From a virus, in IMG/VR virus record IMGVR_UViG_3300021171_000004, positions 1 to 64,000 of that record: a stretch of DNA of 64,000 nt; one strand, written 5' to 3'. The position numbers were made by a program, and so were the translations under genes. Position 1 is the stretch's first letter. Every line of letters begins with the position of its first letter. The notes beneath the pieces are model-generated. The model was not told where the DNA came from, searched no databases, and was given only the letters and a program-made list of their open reading frames with translations. This document shows, one piece after another, positions 49,077 through 57,616 of the stretch.

Positions 49077-49321
49077 TGTTGCATTTCACGATAACAAGCG
49101 CACAGGTCACGTACGTCCAGCCGCCGCCCGTGAATTCACAAAGTGAACAGATTCCGAACACTACTTTTTTAAATGTTCAGACGGTGAATTCCAGCGAATT
49201 GGATAATCCCGGCACGAACCAACCCGCGGTAGCCAGCACTTTTCCGAGGGTGGCCGATCCCTGGATCGTGAATCCGAACTTAGTCCAAGTGTTCCCAGTG
49301 AACAATCCGCCAGCGCCATGA
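49076..49321 (+). CDS. Small Thr/Asn/Pro-rich protein, 81 aa
   Basis: Overlaps the adaptor stop. Low-complexity sequence (FLNVQTVNSSELDNPGT) containing palindrome site 16, which gives SQSEQ. Probably structural. Confidence 0.55.
   Translation: MLHFTITSAQVTYVQPPPVNSQSEQIPNTTFLNVQTVNSSELDNPGTNQPAVASTFPRVADPWIVNPNLVQVFPVNNPPAP
49134..49148. promoter_or_regulatory. Dispersed palindrome, site 16 (centre AAA)
   Basis: ATTCAC-AAA-GTGAAC (one mismatch) within the 81-aa gene. Confidence 0.7.
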
Positions 49322-49500
49322 CAGAAAACATAACCATCACATCCCAGCAAGCAACCGCTCCGCAGAGTCCGACACCCGGCGCGAAAACATGGGCCCAGTT
49401 TTACGGTACGCCCGCACTAACCCGAACCGTAACGGCTTCGGTTGTCGCGAATCCCGTGAGTTCGAGCACAGCTACGATTAACATTCCGTTGGGGAATTAA
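49318..49500 (+). CDS. Small Thr-rich protein, 60 aa
   Basis: ATGA overlaps on both sides. TITSQQATAPQSPTPG start resembles the TITASQVNPQPSPTPN of the next gene, so they look like duplicated small proteins. Confidence 0.55.
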   Translation: MTENITITSQQATAPQSPTPGAKTWAQFYGTPALTRTVTASVVANPVSSSTATINIPLGN

Positions 49501-49970
49501 TGTCCGAACTTCACACAACCATAACCGCCAGCCAAGTCAATCCGCAGCCTAGTCCGACTCCGAATCTGGCTACGAACACAGTAACACCAAATGCGAACTG
49601 GGACGCTTTTTCCAAGACGCCCGCAGTTCCCGTGGTGCCGTCTTCCACTCTGGATAATCCTGGAGTGGTTCACGCGCCTCCGGCGAGTTCTCCGAATGTC
49701 GCGCCGAGCACACACGACCCGGCTTTAATTATTACCACGGCAGATGCCCGAGCAACTTACCAATGGCCGGACGGTTCATGGCGGCAATATCCCGTAAACC
49801 AAACCGCTGAAAATCTCGCGTACGGAACAGGTCCACTCTACGCAAACGCGGGCGGGTTCGGCAGCAACAAAAATTCAGGAAGCACAGGGCCGGGGCAAAC
49901 GTACAATGCAAACTCTTTTGCGCCGGGAGTCGGCTTCGCGCTCGTGCCGAATAATAGCCCGTACAAATAG
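49500..49970 (+). CDS. Small Pro/Thr-rich protein, 156 aa
   Basis: Begins MSELHTTITASQVNPQPSPTP, related to its upstream neighbour. A central YQWPDGSWRQYPVNQTAENL, Gly/Asn-rich end. No family recognised. Confidence 0.55.
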   Translation: MSELHTTITASQVNPQPSPTPNLATNTVTPNANWDAFSKTPAVPVVPSSTLDNPGVVHAPPASSPNVAPSTHDPALIITTADARATYQWPDGSWRQYPVNQTAENLAYGTGPLYANAGGFGSNKNSGSTGPGQTYNANSFAPGVGFALVPNNSPYK

Positions 49971-49972
49971 AG

Positions 49973-50383
49973 CTAGTCAAAATACTCTATTTTTTCAATG
50001 AAGCCGAGAATTTCTAGCGCTTCCACAGCGCACCCATAGTGAGTAACAAAATGACGATTCTCTCTATGTTGGACAGTAAACTCGTCCGGGTTTGCGATTC
50101 CCTTCGGAAGCCCGATCCCAGTAAAAGCGCCGCCAGCATTTTGGGCTTGTAACCCAATCGCGCTACGAATCTGTTGGGTTGTGATTTCTTTTACATTATA
50201 GTTGTTGGAATCGGGACCCCGTAGGGCTGTGAACACCTCCCACACAGCTTTCGCATATCTGGTCGTGGCGTGCCGTTCGTCGGGGTTCTCAATGTCATTG
50301 TTCATAAACGCGATAACATCTGAAATCAGTTTCCTAGCTTTTTTCTTCGCTTTAGAAGCATATTTTTCGTTGGGCGTTTTCAT
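49973..50383 (-). CDS. Helical protein, 136 aa, with own promoter
   Basis: Basic helical N-terminus (KYASKAKKKARKLISDVIAF), then a globular part. AGGAGGGAG before ATG. The promoter is covered by palindrome site 17, indicating independent regulation within the late block. Confidence 0.6.
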   Translation of the reverse strand: MKTPNEKYASKAKKKARKLISDVIAFMNNDIENPDERHATTRYAKAVWEVFTALRGPDSNNYNVKEITTQQIRSAIGLQAQNAGGAFTGIGLPKGIANPDEFTVQHRENRHFVTHYGCAVEALEILGFIEKIEYFD

Positions 50384-50400
50384 TACTCCCTCCTGTTTTC

Positions 50401-50429
50401 ATGTTCACATATTGAACAAACTATGTCAA
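50401..50429 (-). promoter_or_regulatory. Promoter with overlapping palindromic operator
   Basis: TTGACA (50429-50424), 17-bp spacer, GAACAT (50406-50401); palindrome site 17 begins exactly 6 bp after the -35 box. Confidence 0.7.
50403..50417. promoter_or_regulatory. Dispersed palindrome, site 17 (centre ATA)
   Basis: GTTCAC-ATA-TTGAAC (one mismatch) spanning the spacer and -10 box of the promoter at 50401-50429. Confidence 0.8.
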
Positions 50430-50794
50430 GCACTATTTTAACCAGCACCCAAAAAACTCTCCAGAGCGCCGAAAACCTTATTCCTTTGCCCGCTACAGGC
50501 CCAACCGCTCAGGTTTTTTCGCAAGGCGATTCCGTAACACAACTTCAGACCGTAACCAGTTCGGTGATTCAAACTTCGAATTCCGTTTCCGTCACGGACG
50601 GCACCACAGCGGATTCCACGGCTACCTACATTGGCTCGAACGGCGGAACGCCGATGTTTGCGATAAAAAATCCGAACGGAACCGCGCCACCGAATCTGAA
50701 TAATCCCTTAGCCGCGCCCGCAATTCCCGGATTGACGCCGCAGGGTTTCAACGATAACGGAACGATTTCACAGGGGTTAATTGGGAAACTATGA
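50423..50794 (+). CDS. Small Thr/Asn/Pro-rich protein, 123 aa
   Basis: Low-complexity beta-type protein with an internal MFAIKNPNG like the NPG tails of other small proteins. Its 5' end contains the -35 box of the opposing promoter. ATGA overlap with the next gene. Confidence 0.55.
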   Translation: MSSTILTSTQKTLQSAENLIPLPATGPTAQVFSQGDSVTQLQTVTSSVIQTSNSVSVTDGTTADSTATYIGSNGGTPMFAIKNPNGTAPPNLNNPLAAPAIPGLTPQGFNDNGTISQGLIGKL

Positions 50795-51342
50795 GGGGTG
50801 TACAAACGGATTTAACAGGGCAAACCTTCGGGTATTTAATCGCTATTTCGTTTGTTGGTAGAACATCTAAGGGAACAGCAAAGTGGTTGTGTCGTTGTGT
50901 ATGTGGAAAAGAAACCGTTGTACAAAACCCAAACCTTAGGTCAGGAAGCACCAAAAGTTGTGGATGTAAACGAGAAGAATTGCGCATAAACAGAAAAAGA
51001 CCCCTGCCTTTAGGTGAAGGTGCGAAACGGGCGATTCTCTCTAAGTATAAAAAGTGGGCACGACACAGAAACCATTCGTGGGAACTATCTGACGACCTGT
51101 TTTTTGGCCTCACTCAAAAGAATTGTTTCTACTGTGGGGACCCTCCTTCCAAACAGTATCTCGCGAGGCACTATGGCGCGTTTATCTACAATGGTGTAGA
51201 TCGCTGCGACAACACAAAAGGATACACTCCAAATAATTGCGTTTCTTGTTGTAATACCTGCAATCTCGCCAAACGAAAGCTATCTATAAAAGATTTTATT
51301 CAGCACATCAGAAAAATAGCCAAATATACAGAAAGCCTATGA
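50791..51342 (+). CDS. HNH endonuclease, 183 aa
   Basis: DLTGQTFGYLIAI, CRCVCGKETVVQ and SGSTKSCGC form the N-terminal DNA-binding zinc module common in phage HNH genes; CFYCGDPP, YNGVDRCDNTKGYTPNNC and CNTCNLAKR form the HNH core. ATGA overlaps with both neighbours. Free-standing homing-type enzyme. Confidence 0.85.
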   Translation: MRGVQTDLTGQTFGYLIAISFVGRTSKGTAKWLCRCVCGKETVVQNPNLRSGSTKSCGCKREELRINRKRPLPLGEGAKRAILSKYKKWARHRNHSWELSDDLFFGLTQKNCFYCGDPPSKQYLARHYGAFIYNGVDRCDNTKGYTPNNCVSCCNTCNLAKRKLSIKDFIQHIRKIAKYTESL

Positions 51343-52451
51343 GTAGCGTCCTATTCGTTTTTGCCCGGCATGGCCGAACCGCAGGAAATCAAGACAACAT
51401 CTACCGTAGTTTGTCGAACGAACCGTTCGCACAACTGGATGCTGCGGGCCGAGATGACGCCCGAGAATTAGGCATTTTCCTCAAAGGTTTGGGCTACGAA
51501 TATCCGCTCATAATTACGGATACTCTGGACCGTACGAACGAAACAGCAAAAATAGTCGCTGAGATTCTAGGCATCAAGGAAATTGTTCAGGATAAGCGCC
51601 TGCTCCCGCTAAAAATGGGCAAACTGACAGGCAAAAATAAAGATGCTAATCCGATAGATGAGTACCTGAAAAACCGCACGAAGAAAATACCGGACGGTGA
51701 AAACATGGTGGAATTCGACAAACGCCAAGCCTTGGTGTTTGCGGACATTCTGGAACTCGTCTCGACCCTGAAAAAACCAGTTCTAGTAATCGGCCACGGT
51801 TCGAACACTTCTTTTCTATATCACAAAGTGAACAAAGGCGGCAAGGAAGTCGGCTACGAAGGGCTTACCAATCCTGGTGGAGCTTCCCTGTTTACCAGAT
51901 CCGGTATCACACCCGTTTTCAAATCACGGGCCAAGGAGCCAAAAGAACCCTTGGTTCAACTCAGCCGATGGTCCATAGAATTTGTGGGCGGCAAAGGCAC
52001 GGACGGCAAACCAAAATCCTGCTTCAATTGCCACATGATGTATTCGAAGCAGAAAACCTGCTCGATTTTGGGTCCAGATATCATTATTGACCGATTGAAC
52101 AAAGGCGAAAAACTTTACACTCCAGTTTGCGGCGAACACGATCCCGGCAAGCCCACGGAAACAGACAATCCAACTTACCCGTCTACCGAACTAGGCGCGG
52201 AAAAAGCCGATGAAGTTGGGCTCGAATGGGCCGAAGGCGACGGTACAAATTGCGGCGGCTACGAAAAAGGCGCTCCCTGTAAATATTTCATCGCGTCCGA
52301 AAAAGACAAAAACAAAGAACTAAAAGATGGTGTGTGCCTCGTTTTGAAAAAATCGGACAACAAAGTGGATAGTGACGATTGTTGCGCCGCTCATGACGGT
52401 CCTTCCATGGAATGGCGTAACGCGGTCGAGTTGCTGAAAAAGGAAAAGTAA
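51339..52451 (+). CDS. Histidine phosphatase fused to Cys-rich domain
   Basis: 370 aa. Residues 8-12 ARHGR give the RHG catalytic motif of the histidine phosphatase (PGAM) family, later GHGSN a second His. From about residue 210 a separate domain with nine or more Cys (SCFNCHMMYSKQKTC; NCGGYEKGAPC; DDCCAAHDG), possibly metal- or Fe-S-binding. The fusion is unusual and lies in the neck/tail cluster. Confidence 0.7.
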   Translation: MSSVLFVFARHGRTAGNQDNIYRSLSNEPFAQLDAAGRDDARELGIFLKGLGYEYPLIITDTLDRTNETAKIVAEILGIKEIVQDKRLLPLKMGKLTGKNKDANPIDEYLKNRTKKIPDGENMVEFDKRQALVFADILELVSTLKKPVLVIGHGSNTSFLYHKVNKGGKEVGYEGLTNPGGASLFTRSGITPVFKSRAKEPKEPLVQLSRWSIEFVGGKGTDGKPKSCFNCHMMYSKQKTCSILGPDIIIDRLNKGEKLYTPVCGEHDPGKPTETDNPTYPSTELGAEKADEVGLEWAEGDGTNCGGYEKGAPCKYFIASEKDKNKELKDGVCLVLKKSDNKVDSDDCCAAHDGPSMEWRNAVELLKKEK

Positions 52452-53387
52452 TTGGCGACAACCATAACAGTTGCAGGTTCGATAGGATGGAGTCAGGCAT
52501 TTGTTGGATTCAAAGGCTTGGCTATTGGTGTGGGTTCCGAACCAGCCATCAGCACTGCGAATATCATCCTGCAAACAATTATCGGGCCCCCGTTTTCATG
52601 GAATTGGAATCGCGCAAGCGTAACTTTCACGACAACTGCGGGCACGCAGGATTATGTTCAGGCAACTACTGGTTTCGGTTTCATCGAAAAAGGAAGTTAC
52701 AAAATCCCCGCCGCAACAATTACGAACACAGCCGCAACAGGGGGCGTAGCCACCTACACTTCCGCGAACACTTTCAAGGCTGGGGATTTAGTAACGGTAA
52801 CGGGCACCACGAACGGTTCCGGTGTTTTCAATATAACGAATCAAACCGTCGCGACTGCGACTTCCTCGCAATTCACAGTGAATCTAAATGCGTCGGTGGT
52901 GAGCGCGGGAGACACGGGAACTGCCACGGTCGGAACCACCACGGAGATTTCCGAAGTGTTCAACATTTTGGGCACGGGAAACGAACTCGGCTCGCCAACA
53001 AAACTCGCGCCACAAAAAGACGACAACGCTGGAAACATTACGTACCGCCTGCTCCCGATTCCAGACCGCACGTATACGGTTGAAGTCATTTACCAACAGC
53101 GCCCGACTTCTCTAATCAATAACGTGAGCAACACTTGGGCTCCGATTCCCGACCACTATTCTTATATCTACCAATGGGGATTTTTGGCGCTCATCTACGC
53201 CTACAACAACGACAGCCGATGGGCGCAAGCCAGCCAAAAATTCGTGGCCGGACTTCTGGGCGCTGCGGAAGGGCTAGAAGAGGAAGAAAAAAACATCTTC
53301 CAGAACGCTTGGCTGAACACTATCACCGAACAGCAAGTCACATCCGCTAAGGCTCAACAGGGCGTGGGTTCCAGGCAAATAGAATAA
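52452..53387 (+). CDS. Neck/tail adaptor-like protein 2
   Basis: 311 aa, TTG start. FSWNWNRASVTFTTTAGTQDY and a C-terminal helical IYAYNNDSRWAQASQKF match adaptor 1. Residues 85-160 hold an Ig-like insert (VATYTSANTFKAGDLVTVTG) also present in the next protein. Probably forms another ring below the portal. Confidence 0.65.
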   Translation: MATTITVAGSIGWSQAFVGFKGLAIGVGSEPAISTANIILQTIIGPPFSWNWNRASVTFTTTAGTQDYVQATTGFGFIEKGSYKIPAATITNTAATGGVATYTSANTFKAGDLVTVTGTTNGSGVFNITNQTVATATSSQFTVNLNASVVSAGDTGTATVGTTTEISEVFNILGTGNELGSPTKLAPQKDDNAGNITYRLLPIPDRTYTVEVIYQQRPTSLINNVSNTWAPIPDHYSYIYQWGFLALIYAYNNDSRWAQASQKFVAGLLGAAEGLEEEEKNIFQNAWLNTITEQQVTSAKAQQGVGSRQIE

Positions 53388-56300
53388 TGAGTACATCTCT
53401 TCAAGCCGCGGGCGCTCACGCTGAAAAAGACACGCGCTGGGCACCGATTTTCACAAACAGATTTTTTCTGGGCCTAGTAACAAACAGGAATCCTCTGCGC
53501 AGTCCCGTGGGTGTGATTTACGAACAATACTATCACCTCGGCGGAACGGACGCACTCATCGGCGGCGTAAACGTAGAAATTTCCCCAAGGCTTACAATTG
53601 CTCGGCGTCCAGGAAATACGGCGGGACTTTCCACTTTTATTTCATCCGCAAATATTCCCGATGTGCCCGATTCGTTTTTCTCTTTCCACGAAATCGGCGG
53701 AAATATTCGAGTAATTGCGGACACACCTTCTGCGATTTATTTAATCGGCGGATTCGCGAATGGTTCCGGCACCGCTTCGCAAGGCGTGATTCCGATTTTC
53801 ACAAAAGCATCTGGAGCAGGCCAAAGTTTTTTTCAAGGCGTCGGGCAATCGCTTTATTTCAGCGACGCGAAAGAGCAGCAAAAATGGCTGGATTTTGGCG
53901 CAGGAAATCCTGGAAATAGTTTCGCAGCCATCACGAACACGGCTCTGACCAGTAATGTCGCCACGATTTCATCCATAAATAACTTTGCGCCCGGCCAAAC
54001 GGTTGTACTTACGCAGACCACGAACGGTTCTGGCGCATTCAACGGCACTTTCGTAGTGACCGCCGCGAACACCACGCAATTCCAGTTCGCGCTCACCCAC
54101 GCAAATATTGCATCGGCACCCGATACAGGCTTCGCGAACGGAACATGGAACTGGGGAATTGTCGCGCCGCTTAGTGCGCCAACTCTAAATATCGTGGCGT
54201 CTGGATCCGCCGCAACTACATGGCAAGCCAGCACAGTTTTTTCCACCATGGGATTGATTGTTGATGCTAACGGAAATGTCCAGCAATTAACATCTGTAAA
54301 TGCCCTCGGCGGAAACAATACACAGTTCGGCACAACCGGAAACGGTAATCCCAATTGGAACCAAACTCCGGGCGGAACCACCACGGACAATACAATTACG
54401 TGGACCAACTGGGGTCCGATTGGTGTTTGGTCTGCGCACGCAACTTTTCTAAACGATTCGATTGGTGGAACTCTTACCCAACCCGCAGTAATTTTTGACC
54501 CGAAAACTGGACACATTCAAGTCAACGGTGCCCCAGGTGGGGCGTCTGGAGTCACAGGCGGAAGTTACCCGAACTTTACAGGCACGCTTTACAGTTTCAT
54601 CTGGGATGGCACGGTCAAGTGGTTCGACATTGGTGCTCCCGCACTCTGGCAAGGCAGTCATGCGTATGCGGCTTACCTAAACAATAGTCCCACCACGACT
54701 GCACACGCCGTAGCGGAACCGACTTTACCACCTAGCACGCAAACAATTTTTTGGCAAATTTCGGGCGGCGGAACCTCGGGTGCGAGCGGGACTCAGCCAC
54801 CATTTTCCACGACCGTTGGAAATATCACATCTGATAACCAATTGACTTGGATTGATCTTGGAACCGCAACATGGGCTGCGTCCACAAATTACACTCAGTG
54901 GACGGGCACGGCTCCAGTTTTTAGCGTTATCAAAGACACAAATGGTAATATGCAAGTTTGTGTTGTCAGCGGAACTTCTGGTGCGAATCAGCCTCTCCCG
55001 CAGTGGATAGCCGCCCACGCCTATGCTCTGAACACCCAAATCGTAGACTCAAATTTGTTTGTTCAGAAAGTGACAACGAACGGAACCTCAGGTTCATCGA
55101 AAACTCTGAGCAATTCCGCCCTGACTTCGGGAATCGCAACTTATACGAGCGCAGCCCATGGATTTTCGGCGGGCCAGTTCGTAACTGTAACGGGCAGTAC
55201 GAACAACGCAGCCTTCAATGTCACGAACGGTCTTATTGTAAGCACGACCACAAACACCTTTACGGTAAATATCGCGCACGACAATATCGCATCTGCCGGA
55301 GATGTTGGAACTGCGGTGGCCGGGCCAACATGGAACACGACCCCGGGCGGAACCACTACAGATGGCACAGTCACTTGGACAAACCAAGGAATCGAGAATG
55401 CCGGGGGTCGCCCAGCCGCGTGGGGGTTCAATTACGGCGACACTACGCCCGATGGCACTGCAAAATGGGTGTGCGTAGGCCCGCCAGTTACTTGGGCTGC
55501 CAGTACACAATGGCATCTGCCGTCTGCGGGTTTCGCGCCACCAACGGCTTCCCAGCCCTACGGTGGGTCGGAAGTCAGCACAAACGGATTCGTGCAAGCT
55601 GTGATTCAATCTGGAAAATCTGCGGCGTCTCCGACTCCGAGTTTTTCCGCTACGATTGGAAATTTCGTACTGGATCCTAGCACGGTCAATAATCAAATTA
55701 TCTGGCGGAATATTTCTGCATTCAGCCAAAACTCATTGGCGTTCCAAAAAGGCTATGGCTACGTTTACTCTTTCAAATCTCGAACCGTAACAGATTTGTA
55801 CGCTCCGCAAGCTACTGGTGGTGGCGGTGTTTTACTCGGGCAATCTGCGTCTACGCCAAGTCCTTTGGTGGACCAAGGGACAACTCCGACAGGCAGCGCG
55901 GACGGCACCGTTTCTACTTCTTCGCCAAGCGTTCAAATGGCCGTAGGCGTCAATTCCGGTTCCGTAATTTACGTGAGTGGAAAAGGCAGTCTGGATCCTC
56001 AGGTTGATACTATCTCTATTTTCCGGACATTTGACGGCGGTGCGACATTCTTCTGGCTCACGGATATCAAGGCACCTGCGCCAGTTGGCGGCATTGCCCA
56101 ACCATGGACTTTTGCGGATTTTTTGCCGGACGTGGCGAGCAATCTTTTCTCCGGTTTGAACACCTTAGTTTTGGCTCCGATTAACCACGCCAGCGATCCC
56201 CCGCTCGCGGGAGCGGTGAATCTCACGCAATATTTCGGGCGTATTTTCTACAGTGTCGGTTCAACTGTGTACTGCTCGCAAGGTCCGAATGTCGGCGGGT

Positions 56301-57571
56301 CGAGTCAGCCTCCAGGAAACGGCTACACACAATTCAACCCCGGGCAGTTCTGGACATTCCCACAACAGGTGTCTAGGTTAGTTCCCACACAGGTCGGACT
56401 CCTAACTTTTACCACGTCCGATGTCGGAATTATTTCTGGCGGGCCGAATATTCTGACCCTGTTTTCAAACCTCTATATCCAGGGTCTTGGCCTGTCCACC
56501 TATAACGGATTGGCCGTGCGCGGCGGACTTATTGATTTATTCACTGCGGACAGCCAAGTTGTTACTCTGGATCCGAACGCGGGCGGCTCGAAAGTTGGGT
56601 TTCCGATTGGCGACCAGTTTTTCAAATTCGGCTCCCAGACAACCACATATTCGCCTTCGACTGCGTACGTGGCATTTCACACACAGGGTTTGAACGACGA
56701 GGCTCTGTTCGTCGCGGATGGTTCTACCGGATGGTTCCGCGGAGTCACCAGCCTCGCACCAGATTCCGCAATCAGCGGGCCTGTGTGGAGTCCTAAAGCA
56801 AATATTGTTGGTGGCACAAAAGCCATTGCTTCGCTCGAAGTTTCACCCGGCCAGCACGCGCTTTTGCTGGGAGCCACGACTTCAAATCAACCAGTTCTTG
56901 TCCGTGACTCTACGTACACGACCTTTTCGGATAATAGTTCTGCGTATCCTGCGAACTTTATTTTCGGGTCCATGGTGCTCGCGAATCCCGGACAACTAGC
57001 GGAAATTGGATTCATCACCTGCGAATTCTACAAGGTCGGCACGTCCCCGAAACTCTCCATTCTGTTGGATGAGGTAGTGGATTCCGTTCTATCAATTTTT
57101 GCAGCGGTACAAAGCGCGGGCAACACAACCTACACTTTCACACTCACGTCCGGATTTACGCCCGTGGTCGGGGACGATGTGAATATTACCGGAATGGCCG
57201 ACGCCGGAAACAACGGGACTTTTGTTATCAATTCTTTGGGTGCGGGTACTTTTACGGTTGCGAATCCAAACGGAGTTACGCGGTCGGGACAAACCGGGGC
57301 AAGCACGAGTTTCGAAGATTTGTCCGCGTACGTAGCAACTGCAACAGGTCTGCCTCCGCAGGATTCTCCGTGGCGCTACGGACTCACCCTGACGGGAACT
57401 AGCTTGTACACAAACCGATATTATATGCAACAAAGCATCGGTGGAGGAATTCCGCCGCAAGGAACCTTCTGCCGTCATTGCCAAGTGCGGGTAGATTTTG
57501 GCTCGACCGACACCGTGCAAAACGAAATTTTAACGCAAAGCCTGTATGGTGCCCATTGGAACGAGATTTAG
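53387..57571 (+). CDS. Large tail-tube/DNA-stabilisation-type protein with Ig repeats
   Basis: 1394 aa. Opening VNVEISPRLTIARRPG is the hallmark start of tail-tubular/gp10-like propeller proteins. Three Ig-like modules at 182-250, ~572-645 and ~1241-1310 and several TTTDGTVTWTN units interrupt the propeller. It would plug the neck and hold the packaged DNA. Much larger than usual (about 450-800 aa) because of these inserts. Confidence 0.7.
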   Translation: MSTSLQAAGAHAEKDTRWAPIFTNRFFLGLVTNRNPLRSPVGVIYEQYYHLGGTDALIGGVNVEISPRLTIARRPGNTAGLSTFISSANIPDVPDSFFSFHEIGGNIRVIADTPSAIYLIGGFANGSGTASQGVIPIFTKASGAGQSFFQGVGQSLYFSDAKEQQKWLDFGAGNPGNSFAAITNTALTSNVATISSINNFAPGQTVVLTQTTNGSGAFNGTFVVTAANTTQFQFALTHANIASAPDTGFANGTWNWGIVAPLSAPTLNIVASGSAATTWQASTVFSTMGLIVDANGNVQQLTSVNALGGNNTQFGTTGNGNPNWNQTPGGTTTDNTITWTNWGPIGVWSAHATFLNDSIGGTLTQPAVIFDPKTGHIQVNGAPGGASGVTGGSYPNFTGTLYSFIWDGTVKWFDIGAPALWQGSHAYAAYLNNSPTTTAHAVAEPTLPPSTQTIFWQISGGGTSGASGTQPPFSTTVGNITSDNQLTWIDLGTATWAASTNYTQWTGTAPVFSVIKDTNGNMQVCVVSGTSGANQPLPQWIAAHAYALNTQIVDSNLFVQKVTTNGTSGSSKTLSNSALTSGIATYTSAAHGFSAGQFVTVTGSTNNAAFNVTNGLIVSTTTNTFTVNIAHDNIASAGDVGTAVAGPTWNTTPGGTTTDGTVTWTNQGIENAGGRPAAWGFNYGDTTPDGTAKWVCVGPPVTWAASTQWHLPSAGFAPPTASQPYGGSEVSTNGFVQAVIQSGKSAASPTPSFSATIGNFVLDPSTVNNQIIWRNISAFSQNSLAFQKGYGYVYSFKSRTVTDLYAPQATGGGGVLLGQSASTPSPLVDQGTTPTGSADGTVSTSSPSVQMAVGVNSGSVIYVSGKGSLDPQVDTISIFRTFDGGATFFWLTDIKAPAPVGGIAQPWTFADFLPDVASNLFSGLNTLVLAPINHASDPPLAGAVNLTQYFGRIFYSVGSTVYCSQGPNVGGSSQPPGNGYTQFNPGQFWTFPQQVSRLVPTQVGLLTFTTSDVGIISGGPNILTLFSNLYIQGLGLSTYNGLAVRGGLIDLFTADSQVVTLDPNAGGSKVGFPIGDQFFKFGSQTTTYSPSTAYVAFHTQGLNDEALFVADGSTGWFRGVTSLAPDSAISGPVWSPKANIVGGTKAIASLEVSPGQHALLLGATTSNQPVLVRDSTYTTFSDNSSAYPANFIFGSMVLANPGQLAEIGFITCEFYKVGTSPKLSILLDEVVDSVLSIFAAVQSAGNTTYTFTLTSGFTPVVGDDVNITGMADAGNNGTFVINSLGAGTFTVANPNGVTRSGQTGASTSFEDLSAYVATATGLPPQDSPWRYGLTLTGTSLYTNRYYMQQSIGGGIPPQGTFCRHCQVRVDFGSTDTVQNEILTQSLYGAHWNEI

Positions 57572-57616
57572 CGCCCGACGCGCACGGTTTCAGGTTGTTT
57601 TTCTGGAACAGGAGCC

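Noticed and set aside
52862-52876. ATTCACAGTGAAT in the adaptor 2 gene
   Set aside because: The spacer is 1 bp, not 3, and the centre is not A/T; does not fit the palindrome.
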